This document shows, piece after piece, positions 37,316 through 47,177 of a stretch of 64,000 nt of DNA. The stretch's first letter is position 1, and each line of letters opens with the position of its first letter. The DNA comes from Planctomycetota bacterium. GTDB lineage: Bacteria; Planctomycetota; Planctomycetia; Gemmatales; Gemmataceae. The translations under genes and the position numbers were made by a program. The notes beneath the pieces are model-generated. The model ran no database searches. It saw only the letters and a program-made list of their open reading frames with translations, and had not been told where the DNA came from. The stretch lies in assembly GCA_029777335.1 (NCBI GenBank), contig JAKOSN010000114.1, positions 1-64,000 of the forward strand, read 5' to 3'.

Positions 37316-38521
37316 ATGCGGGACGTACAACGAGTTGCCATTGTTGACCCTTCCGACGCGACCCGAGAGCCCCTCCGAAACCTCTTGCTCGGGGTGGATT
37401 CAATCTGGCTTGAAGCCGAATGCGCCCGGTATGAATTCTTCTTCGATGTAATCCATCAATCGATGCCCGACGTCGCCATCGTGTGCATTGATTCCGATCA
37501 AAACAAGGCCATCCAGTTGATCGCCCAGCTTTGTTCGGAATTCCCGGATCTTCCCGTACTCGCTGTGAGTGGCAAGAACGATGGCCAGGCCATCTTGCAA
37601 GCCCTGCGCAGCGGAGCCCGGGAATTCTTGACCGCGCCGGTACAGCTGGAAGAACTCCTCACCGCTCTGAACCGCCTCAAACGAATTGTCGGCAACGGGG
37701 AAAGCCATCACAGCAATGGGACGGCTCCCATGCAATCGATGGTGTACGCCGTTCTTGGTTCACGCGGAGGAGTGGGGTGCACGAGCATCGCCGTGAATCT
37801 GGGAGCCGTGCTCGCGCAGGATCCATCGCGCCAGGTCGCACTGATCGATCTCGACCTCGCTCTGGGAGATGCCGATGTGGCCCTGGATCTGATGGGGGAC
37901 CACACCCTGGCCGATGTGGCGGTGAATATCGACCGCATCGACATGAATTTTCTCAGGCGTTCCTTGTGCAAGCATTCAACCGGCTTATTTCTTCTGCCCC
38001 ACCCGGTTCAGCTGGAAGACTGTCAGCTCATTCGCGAGGAACATCTGCAACGCCTGGTCAACCTGCTCCGGGCCAGTTACAGCCACCTGATTCTCGACCT
38101 GAGCAAGAGTTTTTCACCGCTGGACATCACTGCTCTGCACGTATCGGACATGATTCTCCTTGTGGCTCAGCTGGATTTGAGCAGTCTGCGCAACGTGGTG
38201 CGTATGCAGCTGGCGCTGGCTGCCGACGAGGTCCTTGGTCGCAAGGTACAGATCGTTCTGAATCGCGTTGGCTCCGATAACGATATCAGCCTGAAAAAGG
38301 CGGAAGAAATCATTGGAAAGCCGATCTATTACCAGATCGTCAATGATCCACGTGCCATGATTGAGTCGCGGAATGCCGGAGTTCCTCTGTGTCAGCATGC
38401 GCCCAGATCCAAGGCCAATCTGAGCATCGTGGGACTCGCGGACACCTTGACAGGGAAGAAGGATACGCAGGGCGGCGCGCGCAAGAAGACTGGCTTTTTC
38501 ACCACACTGCTGGGTCGCTAA
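37316..38521 (+). CDS. cpaE: Tad pilus localisation ATPase CpaE/TadZ
   Basis: 401 residues. A receiver-like N-terminal domain (about 1-125) is followed by a MinD/ParA-like ATPase domain from about 140. The deviant Walker A reads GSRGGVGCTS, so the lysine usual at the KGG and GKT positions is replaced by Arg and Cys; atypical loops are common in TadZ. LIDLDLALGDADVAL carries the Walker A' aspartates. The family places the Tad machine at a cell pole. ATG at 37316 follows the spacer hairpin. Confidence 0.9.
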   Translation: MRDVQRVAIVDPSDATREPLRNLLLGVDSIWLEAECARYEFFFDVIHQSMPDVAIVCIDSDQNKAIQLIAQLCSEFPDLPVLAVSGKNDGQAILQALRSGAREFLTAPVQLEELLTALNRLKRIVGNGESHHSNGTAPMQSMVYAVLGSRGGVGCTSIAVNLGAVLAQDPSRQVALIDLDLALGDADVALDLMGDHTLADVAVNIDRIDMNFLRRSLCKHSTGLFLLPHPVQLEDCQLIREEHLQRLVNLLRASYSHLILDLSKSFSPLDITALHVSDMILLVAQLDLSSLRNVVRMQLALAADEVLGRKVQIVLNRVGSDNDISLKKAEEIIGKPIYYQIVNDPRAMIESRNAGVPLCQHAPRSKANLSIVGLADTLTGKKDTQGGARKKTGFFTTLLGR

Positions 38522-38582
38522 AGCGGGCAGTGAATCGCAATAGGTACACAGCGCTGAATCGAGCCCCGGAGAGAACGCACCC

Positions 38583-39953
38583 ATGTCACGGCTGCAACGA
38601 GGATTGAGTGGTTTGAATAGCGGTGGCGTCAGTCGTCTAGCCGGTCCCAGCCAGGTCGGTCTGGAACGACAGGGCACCAAGAGCTTTGAAGAACTGAAGC
38701 GCCTGATTCACAGCAAACTGGTCGACAAGCTCGATCTCTCGCGGGTAAGCGATCTGGAAGGAGACACGCTGCGCCGAGAGATTCGCCTGGTGGTCGAACG
38801 CCTGTGCGACACCGAAAATCCGCTCCTCAATCGCATGGAGCGCGAGCGGCTCATTGATGAAGTGCTCGATGAAACCTTCGGGTTTGGTCCGCTCGAGGTG
38901 TTACTCAAGGATCCCACGATCAGCGATATTCTGATCAACGGACCTCACAAAATTTACGTGGAACGTCGCGGCAAGATGGAGAAGTCGGATGTCAAGTTCC
39001 GCGACAACGACCATCTGATGCAGATTATCGATCGCATTGTATCCAAGGTGGGACGGCGCGTCGATGAAACCTCGCCCATGGTGGATGCACGCTTACCGGA
39101 TGGTTCGCGTTTCAATGCCATCATTCCCCCGCTGGCCCTTGATGGCGCCACGGTTTCCATCCGGCGTTTCGGCTCCAACCCGCTCAAGCTGGAAGACCTG
39201 CTGAACTACAAGGCGTTCACCCCCGAGATGGCCATGTTGATGGAAGCGTGCATCAAGGCCCGCTTGAACATTGTCATTAGCGGTGGTACTGGTTGCGGTA
39301 AAACCACCCTGCTGAACACGCTCTCCAGCTTCATTCCACACGAGGAACGTGTGGTAACCATCGAGGATGCGGCCGAATTGCAGCTGCAACAGGATCACGT
39401 GGTGCGCCTGGAAACGCGCCCAGCGAACATCGAAGGAAAAGGGTCGATCACCTGCCGCGATCTTGTCCGCAACGCGCTGCGTATGCGTCCCGAACGGATC
39501 ATCATCGGGGAATGTCGTGGGGCGGAATCGCTGGACATGCTGCAAGCCATGAACACCGGGCATGCGGGCTCGATGACCACGCTGCACGCCAACACCCCGC
39601 GTGATGCCCAGGCCCGCCTGGAAACGATGATCATGATGGCGGGGATGGAACTCCCCATCAAGGCGATGCGACAACAGATTTCCTCCGCCGTGGATCTGAT
39701 CGTGCAGGCCAACCGTTTGCAAGGGGGGCCACGCAAGATCACCTCGATCACGGAAGTGATGAACATGGAGCAGGACATGATCATCATGCAGGAAATCTTC
39801 CGCTACAAGCAACTAGGTATCGATCAGAACGGACGCGCCTACGGGCAATTTGAGGCCACGGGAGTGCGGCCCACCTTTGTTACTCGCCTGGAAGCCGCTG
39901 GCATCAAGTTGCCGTCGAACCTCTTCCAGGAACGCGTGTTGCTCCGCGATTGA
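38583..39953 (+). CDS. tadA: Tad pilus assembly ATPase TadA/CpaF
   Basis: 456 residues, the usual CpaF length. After a helical N-terminal domain come a conserved [14 protein letters not shown] region, the N2 domain ([20 protein letters not shown]), Walker [15 protein letters not shown], the Asp box/Walker B region with [14 protein letters not shown], and the His box near [17 protein letters not shown]. It is a secretion-type hexameric ATPase that drives pilin assembly from the cytoplasm with TadB/TadC. It starts 61 bases after cpaE. Confidence 0.95.
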   Translation: MSRLQRGLSGLNSGGVSRLAGPSQVGLERQGTKSFEELKRLIHSKLVDKLDLSRVSDLEGDTLRREIRLVVERLCDTENPLLNRMERERLIDEVLDETFGFGPLEVLLKDPTISDILINGPHKIYVERRGKMEKSDVKFRDNDHLMQIIDRIVSKVGRRVDETSPMVDARLPDGSRFNAIIPPLALDGATVSIRRFGSNPLKLEDLLNYKAFTPEMAMLMEACIKARLNIVISGGTGCGKTTLLNTLSSFIPHEERVVTIEDAAELQLQQDHVVRLETRPANIEGKGSITCRDLVRNALRMRPERIIIGECRGAESLDMLQAMNTGHAGSMTTLHANTPRDAQARLETMIMMAGMELPIKAMRQQISSAVDLIVQANRLQGGPRKITSITEVMNMEQDMIIMQEIFRYKQLGIDQNGRAYGQFEATGVRPTFVTRLEAAGIKLPSNLFQERVLLRD

Positions 39954-40036
39954 TTCGACAGCGAGGCGGAAACGCCCTGAGGCACCGCGATGGGTTCCCC
40001 CCGGCCCTGGCATTCCGCTGATGGAGGATGCACCTG

Positions 40037-40999
40037 ATGAATCCTGTGATGATTTCCATGCTAGCGTTCCTGGTCGTGTTTGGCCTGATTGGCCTGCTCG
40101 CCTTCGTCCTGCGCGACACGACCCCGAAAACCTCGACCCGGCTCGACATGCTCCTGGGGAGCAAGCGACGCAAGGAAGACGAACAGCGGGAGTCGATTCT
40201 CAAACAAAGAGCGTTCGAGAGCGATAAAAAATCACTCCTGGAGATACTCACCCCCAAGTTTTTTACTCCGCAAAAATACTTTGAGCAGGCCGATTGTAAC
40301 CTGGCGCCAAGTACCCTCTTTGGCATTGGCCTGGTCCTGGGTGTCGTGGGCGCCACGATTACCTGGATCACGCCGATTCCCTGGTTTTTCGCTCCAGTAA
40401 CTGGGGCTACGCTCTTTTTCGTTCCGTTCGTCTGGCTGTGGTGGAAGCGCAAAGCCCGACTGGGGAAATTCGCGGCTCAACTCCCGGATGCACTGGAACT
40501 TGTTGCTCGTGCCCTTCGCGCCGGGCACAGCCTTGGGGCGGGCATGCACGTGGTCGCCGAGGAAATGCCTTCGCCCATTGCCGAGGAATTTGGCCGAGTT
40601 TTTGAAGAACAGAACTACGGTATCCCGATGGAAGAATCGTTGAAATCACTCGCCGACCGGGTGCCCAACCTCGACCTTCGCTTCTTTGTGACTTCCGTCA
40701 ACATTCAACGTCAGACCGGTGGCGACCTCGCGGAAATCCTCGACAAGATCGGCTACGTGATTCGGGAACGATATCGCATTCTCGGCCAGGTGAAAGCGCT
40801 CACAGGGGAAGGCCGGCTCTCCGGCGTCGTGCTGATCGCTCTGCCCTTTGGCCTGTTTGCGTTCATGCTCCACATCAAACCGGATTATGTCCGGTCGTTG
40901 TGGACCAAGGAACTTGGCATCAAGATGAGTATCTTTGCCATTATCGCCCAGATCATCGGAGCCATCGTCATCAAGAAAATTGTGGATATCAAGGTGTAA
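40037..40999 (+). CDS. tadB: Tad inner-membrane platform protein TadB
   Basis: 320 residues. A membrane segment near the start (MISMLAFLVVFGLIGLLAFV), two more near residues 90-140, and a C-terminal pair surround a T2SSF domain (about 155-280; LPDALELVARALRAGHSL and the FFVTSVNIQRQTGGDLAEIL motif). ATG at 40037 is preferred because GGAGG lies nine bases upstream; an ATG at 40028 would touch that site. TadB forms the platform with TadC. Confidence 0.93.
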   Translation: MNPVMISMLAFLVVFGLIGLLAFVLRDTTPKTSTRLDMLLGSKRRKEDEQRESILKQRAFESDKKSLLEILTPKFFTPQKYFEQADCNLAPSTLFGIGLVLGVVGATITWITPIPWFFAPVTGATLFFVPFVWLWWKRKARLGKFAAQLPDALELVARALRAGHSLGAGMHVVAEEMPSPIAEEFGRVFEEQNYGIPMEESLKSLADRVPNLDLRFFVTSVNIQRQTGGDLAEILDKIGYVIRERYRILGQVKALTGEGRLSGVVLIALPFGLFAFMLHIKPDYVRSLWTKELGIKMSIFAIIAQIIGAIVIKKIVDIKV

Positions 41000-41054
41000 C
41001 CAGAACGGTGGCAGACGATTGAGCATTGCGCAGATTTACGGGGAGTGATGCACC

Positions 41055-42020
41055 ATGAGTGATGAATTTCTGACGGCACAACAGGTCCTCCCGTTCCTGG
41101 TGTTCGGGGCGATCGTGTTCGGGATCTTCTGGGTGTTGTCGGTCCTGTCCACCCGTAACAGTCGGGCCCAGGATCGGCTGGAACGGATCAGTCGGCCAGC
41201 CTCGTTGGCGGAAATCGAGGATCCCAAGCTACAAAAAGCCGAACGGTTCAAGGGAGTCATGGAAACCGCCAAGGTTTTCTCCGCTCCCCTGATGCCGCAA
41301 TCGGAGCTGGAACAATCCGAGTTAAAAGTCAAACTGGCAAACGCGGGGTTCCGCAGTGAATCCGCGTCGTCGGTGTACCTGGGAATCCGTTTTGCGGTGC
41401 TGATCCTGTTCTTCTTTGCTTCGCTGGCAATCTTCCTTCCGCAGTACGGTTTAACTGCAGAAGGATTGAAGAAATCCTCGATGTACATCGTGATGATGTC
41501 GGGATTCGGGTTTTATCTTCCGGCAGTGGTGCTCTGGTTTATTCGGAGTAAACGGCAGCAGGAAATCTTCCTGAGTCTCCCCGATGCTTTGGACTTGCTG
41601 GTCGTCTGTGTGGAAAGTGGTCTGGGTCTGGATGCGGCCATGCGCAAGGTGTGCGACGAGATGAAGGATCATTGCAAGGTGATCTGCGAGGAATTCTCCC
41701 TGGCGAACTTCCAGTTGCAGATGGGCCGCCCGCGTCGTGAAGTGTTGCACGATCTGGGGGTACGCACCGGGGTGGACGATGTACGCAGCCTGGCGGCCAT
41801 CCTCATCCAGGCCGATCGGTTTGGATCGAGTATTGCGCAGGCGTTGCGGGTTCAGTCCGACTCGATGCGCACCAGGCGGCGTCAACTGGCCGAGGAAAAA
41901 GCGGCCAAGTGCGCTGTGCAGCTGATCTTTCCGCTGGTGATGTTCATCTTCCCCGGCATCTTCGTGGTGCTCGTGGGACCGGCGGCGATCAGCATCATGG
42001 AAACGATGATGAAGAAGTAA
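41055..42020 (+). CDS. tadC: Tad inner-membrane platform protein TadC
   Basis: 321 residues. Membrane segments lie near 10-30, 110-130, 140-165 and 295-315, with a T2SSF domain (about 175-300) containing LPDALDLLVVCVESGLGLDAAM and VRSLAAILIQADRFGSSI. It pairs with TadB, and the order tadA-tadB-tadC is standard. GGGAG lies before the ATG. Confidence 0.93.
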   Translation: MSDEFLTAQQVLPFLVFGAIVFGIFWVLSVLSTRNSRAQDRLERISRPASLAEIEDPKLQKAERFKGVMETAKVFSAPLMPQSELEQSELKVKLANAGFRSESASSVYLGIRFAVLILFFFASLAIFLPQYGLTAEGLKKSSMYIVMMSGFGFYLPAVVLWFIRSKRQQEIFLSLPDALDLLVVCVESGLGLDAAMRKVCDEMKDHCKVICEEFSLANFQLQMGRPRREVLHDLGVRTGVDDVRSLAAILIQADRFGSSIAQALRVQSDSMRTRRRQLAEEKAAKCAVQLIFPLVMFIFPGIFVVLVGPAAISIMETMMKK

Positions 42021-42117
42021 CGGATGATCGACGAGTTTCCCCACCGCGTCTCCAGCTCGCCGGGCGGGTGGCATGAGGAGCGAAACTCGAGGATCGATTC
42101 ATGCAAGGAGCAGAGGG

Positions 42118-42858
42118 ATGAAAGGATTCATCAGGAAGGCGTTTCTGACACTGGGTTGCACCAGTGCGCTGGCCGGATTAGTGGGGTGCGATCATCGCAC
42201 ACACAACTGCTACAACGATCTGGTCGATCCTTGCTACCCAGAGCGCTATGAATGCCAGGCCCGGCGAAATGTCAGGGCGGCGTTCGCCACGCAGGTGAAC
42301 AACGGCCACGTTCTCGATCAAACGGTGTGGAATTACCACTTTGAACCGGGGACGGACAAACTGACGCAGGGTGGTCAGCTGCACCTGGCGTACCTGGCCC
42401 GGCGACGTCCGAGCCCGGATCCCGTGGTCTTCCTGCAGACGGCGCAGGACGTGCCCTTTGATCCCGCCAAGCCGAACGAACTGGCGGAGAAGCGTTTGGA
42501 CCTGGACAACAAGCGAATTGCTGCGATCGACAAGTACCTGAATGCTCAGGCGGCGGGGCGCGGCGTTGGCTTCCAGGTGCTGGTGCATGATCCGGGTGAT
42601 CCAAGCATCTCGGGGATCCCGGCAGGGCTCTCGATCACGCAGATGTGGCATTCGAGCAGCGGGACCATTTTCGGCGGAGCTGCCGGAGGGGCCGGAGCCG
42701 CCGGCGGCGCGATGGGCGGCGGTGGCGCGGGCGGTGCCCGAGGTGCTGGGGCGACCTCCAGCACCGGAACCGGCACCCAGGGGCCGACCGGAACGGGAAC
42801 TGGAACGACTCCTGGTGGTGGTGGGCCGGGCGGACCGGGTGGCCAACCGCCCTATTGA
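42118..42858 (+). CDS. Gly-rich lipoprotein of the Tad locus
   Basis: 246 residues. The N-terminus MKGFIRKAFLTLGCTSALAG is a lipoprotein signal whose lipobox ends LVGC, so acylation at that Cys is expected. ATG 42118 has AAGGAG upstream; an earlier frame extension is not needed. The middle (about 75-160) has a stretch loosely like OmpA-type domains (HFEPGTDKLTQGGQLHLAYL). The last 75 residues are almost only Gly, Ala, Thr and Pro. No family is recognised with confidence. It lies between tadC and the AAA ATPase, where other loci carry tadD or tadE-G, so it may be an outer-membrane accessory of the pilus. Confidence 0.75.
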   Translation: MKGFIRKAFLTLGCTSALAGLVGCDHRTHNCYNDLVDPCYPERYECQARRNVRAAFATQVNNGHVLDQTVWNYHFEPGTDKLTQGGQLHLAYLARRRPSPDPVVFLQTAQDVPFDPAKPNELAEKRLDLDNKRIAAIDKYLNAQAAGRGVGFQVLVHDPGDPSISGIPAGLSITQMWHSSSGTIFGGAAGGAGAAGGAMGGGGAGGARGAGATSSTGTGTQGPTGTGTGTTPGGGGPGGPGGQPPY

Positions 42859-42876
42859 TCGGTTGAACGAGGCGAA

Positions 42877-42904
42877 GGAGCCGCTCCCAATGTGGAGCGG
42901 CTCC
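42877..42904 (+). terminator. Perfect hairpin after the lipoprotein gene
   Basis: GGAGCCGCTCC and GGAGCGGCTCC form an 11-bp perfect stem around the loop CAATGT. It begins 19 bases after the stop at 42858; no T-tract follows. An ATG within the loop (42890) is in frame with the next gene and has an AAGGAG inside the stem, so the hairpin could also gate translation there. Confidence 0.6.
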
Positions 42905-42946
42905 CCTGATCCCCAGAAAATAGTCACGCAACTCGAGAACTGCACC

Positions 42947-44296
42947 ATGTTTCAACACCAGAACACACATAGCATGGAGTGGGATGCTAACGGGGTACCG
43001 GAGGCTCCCAGCGCACCGGAGAATTTACAACAAACTGGCCTGACCGCCGCCTTCGTCAACGACCATACGCTCCGTTTGCTTTACACCCGTGGGGCGCTGG
43101 TGGGGTTGGATATCTCCAAGTTGACCTGTCTTCCCTTCAAGGTCATCGAGGAAGCCCTGGAGTTCCTCAAACGCGACAAGTGCGTGGAGGTGCTGGGAGG
43201 CGATCTCATCGGTCGGGTCAGCTACCGCTACAACCTCACGGAAACCGGGCGGCGGCGCGCTCAGGAAGCGATGAAGTTGTGCGCCTACACCGGCCCTGCT
43301 CCGGTGCCTCTGGAAGACTATGTGGAGCAAACCTACCGGCAGGCGGTCACTGCCATCAACATCTCGCCGGAAGCGCTGCGCGCCAGCTTTGGTCATCTGG
43401 TGATTAGCGACGCTCTCTTCAATGCCATTGGCCCTGCCATCATCAGCGGAAAATCGGTGTTTATTTACGGGCCTCCTGGAAACGGAAAAACCTCCATCGC
43501 GACGGCGGTCGGCGAATTCATGAACGCCAATGGCGGGGAAATTTACGTCCCCTATGCCATCAATCACGAAGGCAATGTGATCACGGTCTATGACCAGGCG
43601 GTTCATCAAAAAGCCGATGAATCCAACGATCGATTGGAGGATAATGAAGCCACCATTCGGCGCCTGCTGAACAAGGGCACGGTCGATCCGCGCTGGGTGC
43701 GCATTCGGCGACCTGTGATCGTCACCGGCGGTGAACTAAATCTGCACATGCTGGATTTGAAATACAGTGCCGAATCGAATTATTATCAGGCACCGCTGCA
43801 TGTGAAGGCCAACGGCGGCATCTTCCTGATCGACGACTTTGGGCGCCAGTTGTGCAGCCCCAAGGAATTGCTCAATCGCTGGATCGTCCCGCTGGAAAGC
43901 CGGGTCGATTTCCTCTCCCTTGCCTCGGGGCAAAAGTTCCAGGTCCCGTTCGAGCAGCTGACGGTCTTCTCAACCAACCTCGATCCCAAGGACCTGGTCG
44001 ACGATGCTTTCCTCCGGCGTATGCGTCACAAGGTGGAGATCCCCGCGCCCCAGCGTGATGTCTACGAAAAAATCTTCGGTAACTATGTAAAAAAACTCGG
44101 GATGACTCACTGCCCCGAGGCGGTGGACTACCTTTACAAACGTTACTACGACAATGGGCGTGTGCCTCGTGCCAGCGATTGTCGCGATTTGCTGGAGACA
44201 GTCCAATCCATTTGCCGATTTCGTAGGATACCCGTGCAACTCACCAGGGATCTGATGGTGGAAGCCTCCGCCAGCTTCATTCCCGAATTCAAATAA
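42947..44296 (+). CDS. MoxR-like AAA+ ATPase of the Tad locus
   Basis: 449 residues from the ATG at 42947; an in-frame ATG at 42890 would add 19. Residues about 30-110 look like a winged-helix region (LPFKVIEEALEFLKRDKCVEV). The AAA+ core follows with Walker A GPPGNGKTSIATA, Walker B GGIFLIDDFGR, a sensor-1-like FSTNLDPKDLVDDAFLRRM and a C-terminal lid. It has no signal or membrane segment. AAA proteins of this form occur beside planctomycete pilus genes, but the function is not known to me. Its location between the lipoprotein and tadD, on the same strand, supports a role in regulating or remodelling the machine. Confidence 0.82.
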   Translation: MFQHQNTHSMEWDANGVPEAPSAPENLQQTGLTAAFVNDHTLRLLYTRGALVGLDISKLTCLPFKVIEEALEFLKRDKCVEVLGGDLIGRVSYRYNLTETGRRRAQEAMKLCAYTGPAPVPLEDYVEQTYRQAVTAINISPEALRASFGHLVISDALFNAIGPAIISGKSVFIYGPPGNGKTSIATAVGEFMNANGGEIYVPYAINHEGNVITVYDQAVHQKADESNDRLEDNEATIRRLLNKGTVDPRWVRIRRPVIVTGGELNLHMLDLKYSAESNYYQAPLHVKANGGIFLIDDFGRQLCSPKELLNRWIVPLESRVDFLSLASGQKFQVPFEQLTVFSTNLDPKDLVDDAFLRRMRHKVEIPAPQRDVYEKIFGNYVKKLGMTHCPEAVDYLYKRYYDNGRVPRASDCRDLLETVQSICRFRRIPVQLTRDLMVEASASFIPEFK

Positions 44297-44435
44297 GCCG
44301 GAGAATTGGCACAGGCGAACGAACCCAGGTCATTGCGGAAGACAGGGGTGAGAGGCGTCTCCTCCCACCCGTGTCTCCGTCGTTATCTCGGAAGCCACTC
44401 CTGTGCACTTTCTCCAGTGTACCGAGGGAAAGACA

Positions 44436-45227
44436 ATGGATTGTCGACGCTCTCTCCTGTTCCTCTTGTGCGCGGGCACGCTGCTCGGATGCAACCGTCA
44501 ATCCACCGTCCAACCGACTGCCACCCCTCCGATGATCGGTGAAGCCCCGGTCGAGAAGGAAAAGGACCATGTGGCGCGACGGGCGCCCAAGCCGTCGACG
44601 TGTGTTGCCTTCGGTGATTTCCGGATGCATGCGGCGCAGGAACCAACCCGCACCGAGGCGGAGAAGCAAAAGTTCTACGATGATGCCCGCAAGGCCTATC
44701 AGCAGGCGTTGACCCTGGACGAGAAGAATCTTCCAGCGTTGCGCGGTCTGGCCCAGATGTATGCGACAGTGGGAGACCACGAACGCGCGGTTGCCACTTA
44801 CAAGAAAGCGCTCCAGCATTATCCCAAGGACGCCTCGCTGTGGATGGATCTGGGCATGTGCCACAGCCGCGCCAAGGAATGGAAGCCGGGGTTGGAGGCG
44901 ATCAGCAAGGCGGTGGCGCTCGACCCCGAGAATCGTCAGTATGGGCATGTGCTGGGCTATGCCCAGGCGCGGGCCGGAGCGTTTGATCAGGCGCTCGCCA
45001 CCTTCACGCGCCTGGATGGGGAAGCCAAGGCTCACTACAATGTGGGCCGCATGCTTCTGCATCTGCAACAGCCGGCAGCGGCCCGGATTGAACTGGAACG
45101 TGCCACGGCGCTCGATCCCAAGCTCGCCCCTGCCCAGGAACTGCTGACGCAGCTCTCCCGGCCGGCAGCCCCAGCTGGCCAGGGTGTGGTGCCGGTAAAC
45201 TACGAGGCGCCCGACCAGACCAGGTGA
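44436..45227 (+). CDS. tadD: TadD-like TPR lipoprotein
   Basis: 263 residues from ATG 44436 (GAGGGA upstream). The signal MDCRRSLLFLLCAGTLLGC ends in a lipobox, so it should be lipidated. Four or five TPRs follow from about residue 80 (LPALRGLAQMYATVGDHERA, AVATYKKALQHYPKDASLW). TadD is the pilotin-like TPR lipoprotein of Tad systems that supports the secretin. It is the last gene of the Tad run; the next gene is convergent. Confidence 0.85.
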   Translation: MDCRRSLLFLLCAGTLLGCNRQSTVQPTATPPMIGEAPVEKEKDHVARRAPKPSTCVAFGDFRMHAAQEPTRTEAEKQKFYDDARKAYQQALTLDEKNLPALRGLAQMYATVGDHERAVATYKKALQHYPKDASLWMDLGMCHSRAKEWKPGLEAISKAVALDPENRQYGHVLGYAQARAGAFDQALATFTRLDGEAKAHYNVGRMLLHLQQPAAARIELERATALDPKLAPAQELLTQLSRPAAPAGQGVVPVNYEAPDQTR

Positions 45228-45276
45228 GCGCCTCGTCTCCAACCTCCAGCCTGGAATCCGCGACCAGCCACGGCTC

Positions 45277-47013
45277 CTACAGCCGAGGGGGTGCGGGCCG
45301 GTGCGGCGCCTGGAAACCCTGGGCGCCTTTCACCTTGACCTTGCGCTTGTAAACCCGATCGCCACACGTCACAAAGAGGGTGTCGAAGTTCTCTCCGCCC
45401 AGGCAGAGGTTGGAAACCTTGCCATTGGGAGTTGGAATGATGCAATTGACACGGCCGGCCTGGTCACAGACCTGAATCCCCATACGCGTGGCCACGTAAA
45501 GCCGGCCGTCGCGATCGACGCGCATTCCATCGGCGCCACTATCATCGGCAAAATCCGGCACGTGGAGATGGTAATAGCGCTGCTTGTGCGCCAGTGAACC
45601 ATCCGCCTGGATCTGGTAGCTGTAGACCCAGTGACTGCGAAAATCGGCCACGTAGAGCAGCGTCTGATCGGGAGACAAAGTCACTCCGTTGCAGAACTTC
45701 AACCCCTTATCCACCACGCGTTTTTCCCCTTTGGGGCTGATGTACCACACCTTGCTGGGTTCGCTGCCAGTCCACCCCGGCTCGGTCACATACAGGCTGC
45801 CATCGTGGCGCACCACCAGGTCATTGCCACGAAAGCCCTCTGCAACGACGGTTGCTTTTCCTGTGGTATCCCAGGCGAGAATCTGACTGGTGCCCCCCGC
45901 GACCGAGTACAGTTTGCCGTCGGGACCAAATGCCTGGCCATCGCCCTTTTTGGAGTCGTTGAGAAACACAGTTACCTTGCCATCCAGTCCGATCTTGTAC
46001 GTTTTGCTGGCGGGGACATCGTTGAAGTAGACCTCGCCCCGAGCGTTGACCGCAGTTCCCTCGGTGAACTTGTAACCGCTGGCGACCAGTTCCCACTTCT
46101 CTCCCGGAAGGAGAATCTCCTTCAGTTGCGCGGAGCCTCCCCCGGCCTTCACGGGAGCTGGCCAATCCTTCCACAACCAGCGCATGGCGTCGGGGAAGAT
46201 CGCAGTGGCATGTTGACCCGAGTGTCCGCCCTCGCCCCACACGTGGTTCACCTCGTATCCAGCAAAGGTGAGGGCACGTTCCATTTCCTGGTTGGCCATC
46301 CACCAATCGCCGCCGTAGATATTCAGATCGTTCTTGCCATCCTGAAGAAAGATCCGGATCGGTTTGGGCTCAAACTTGCGGATGAGGGTGGGATAATTGT
46401 TGCCGCCGCGCAGACCGACATAGGTGCCGATGGCGCTGAAGACGCGGCGAAACGCATCGGGCCGCTCCCATGCCGCCGTGAAGGCACAGATCGCCCCACT
46501 ACTGGAGCCGGCGATGCAACGGTCGTTGCCATCCTTCGACAAACGAATTGGGCGACCGTCCGCCGTCTTCTTTTTCTCCACCTCGGGGAGCAATTCCTCC
46601 AGCAGAAAGCGCGCGTAGTTATCCCCCAGACCGTCGTACTCGTAGCTGCGATTGAACCGATCGAGCGCCTGTCCCGAGGGAGCCTTGACACGGCCATGCA
46701 TGATGAACACCCCGATGACCACCGGCATTTCCTTCTTGTGAATCAACCGGTCAAACACCGCAGGAGCGTTGAACTGAATCCCATCTTGATTGATGTGGAC
46801 ACAGGCGGGCTTGGCGGGATCGTACTGTTTGGGGACATAAACCCAGTAGTCGCGCACCGTGCCAGGGAAGATCTTGCTCTGGCTAAAGGTGTATTTGGTC
46901 ACCTCGCCCCTGGGAATCGCCTCGTCCGGTTGATTGTCCGCAGCGTGAAGAACAGGAGCAAGGAGTAGCCACGCACCAAGGAAAGCAAGCCAGCGCGCGC
47001 GAGGTTGCGGCAT
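45277..47013 (-). CDS. Secreted esterase fused to an SMP-30/gluconolactonase-like propeller
   Basis: 578 residues. A signal peptide of about 24 residues ends VLHAAD. Residues about 30-285 are an alpha/beta-hydrolase of the enterochelin-esterase (Fes/IroE) type: YWVYVPKQYDP, then the nucleophile elbow with Ser in AGSSSGAICAF, and His in GEGGHSGQHA. Residues about 300-565 are an SMP-30/gluconolactonase six-bladed propeller (GTAVNARGEVYFNDVPASKT, GVTLSPDQTLLYVADFRSHW, SGADGMRVDRDGRLYVA). Both domains occur together in many planctomycete secreted proteins, probably acting on polysaccharide or lactone esters; the true substrate is unknown. The start at 47013 keeps the signal peptide. Confidence 0.85.
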   Translation of the reverse strand: MPQPRARWLAFLGAWLLLAPVLHAADNQPDEAIPRGEVTKYTFSQSKIFPGTVRDYWVYVPKQYDPAKPACVHINQDGIQFNAPAVFDRLIHKKEMPVVIGVFIMHGRVKAPSGQALDRFNRSYEYDGLGDNYARFLLEELLPEVEKKKTADGRPIRLSKDGNDRCIAGSSSGAICAFTAAWERPDAFRRVFSAIGTYVGLRGGNNYPTLIRKFEPKPIRIFLQDGKNDLNIYGGDWWMANQEMERALTFAGYEVNHVWGEGGHSGQHATAIFPDAMRWLWKDWPAPVKAGGGSAQLKEILLPGEKWELVASGYKFTEGTAVNARGEVYFNDVPASKTYKIGLDGKVTVFLNDSKKGDGQAFGPDGKLYSVAGGTSQILAWDTTGKATVVAEGFRGNDLVVRHDGSLYVTEPGWTGSEPSKVWYISPKGEKRVVDKGLKFCNGVTLSPDQTLLYVADFRSHWVYSYQIQADGSLAHKQRYYHLHVPDFADDSGADGMRVDRDGRLYVATRMGIQVCDQAGRVNCIIPTPNGKVSNLCLGGENFDTLFVTCGDRVYKRKVKVKGAQGFQAPHRPAPPRL

Positions 47014-47123
47014 GAGAACGTTCCCCGTCAGGAAGGACACACGGATGGAGCAGAGCCACACGACCGGCTCATTCTAGCCCGGTCGACGGGGAATGAACAT
47101 CACAGGGGTGGGATCTTGTCAAA

Positions 47124-47165
47124 GAGCACGAGGAGTGGGCACAGAGGGTGCCACTCCTCGTGCTC
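47124..47165 (-). terminator. 15-bp perfect hairpin downstream of dxs
   Basis: GAGCACGAGGAGTGG pairs perfectly with CCACTCCTCGTGCTC (15 bp), with a 12-base loop. On the minus strand it follows the dxs stop by 12 bases and is followed by TTTGACAAG. This is the longest perfect stem in the window and very likely ends the xseA-xseB-ispA-dxs transcript. Confidence 0.75.
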
Positions 47166-47177
47166 GATTCTGGGGAG

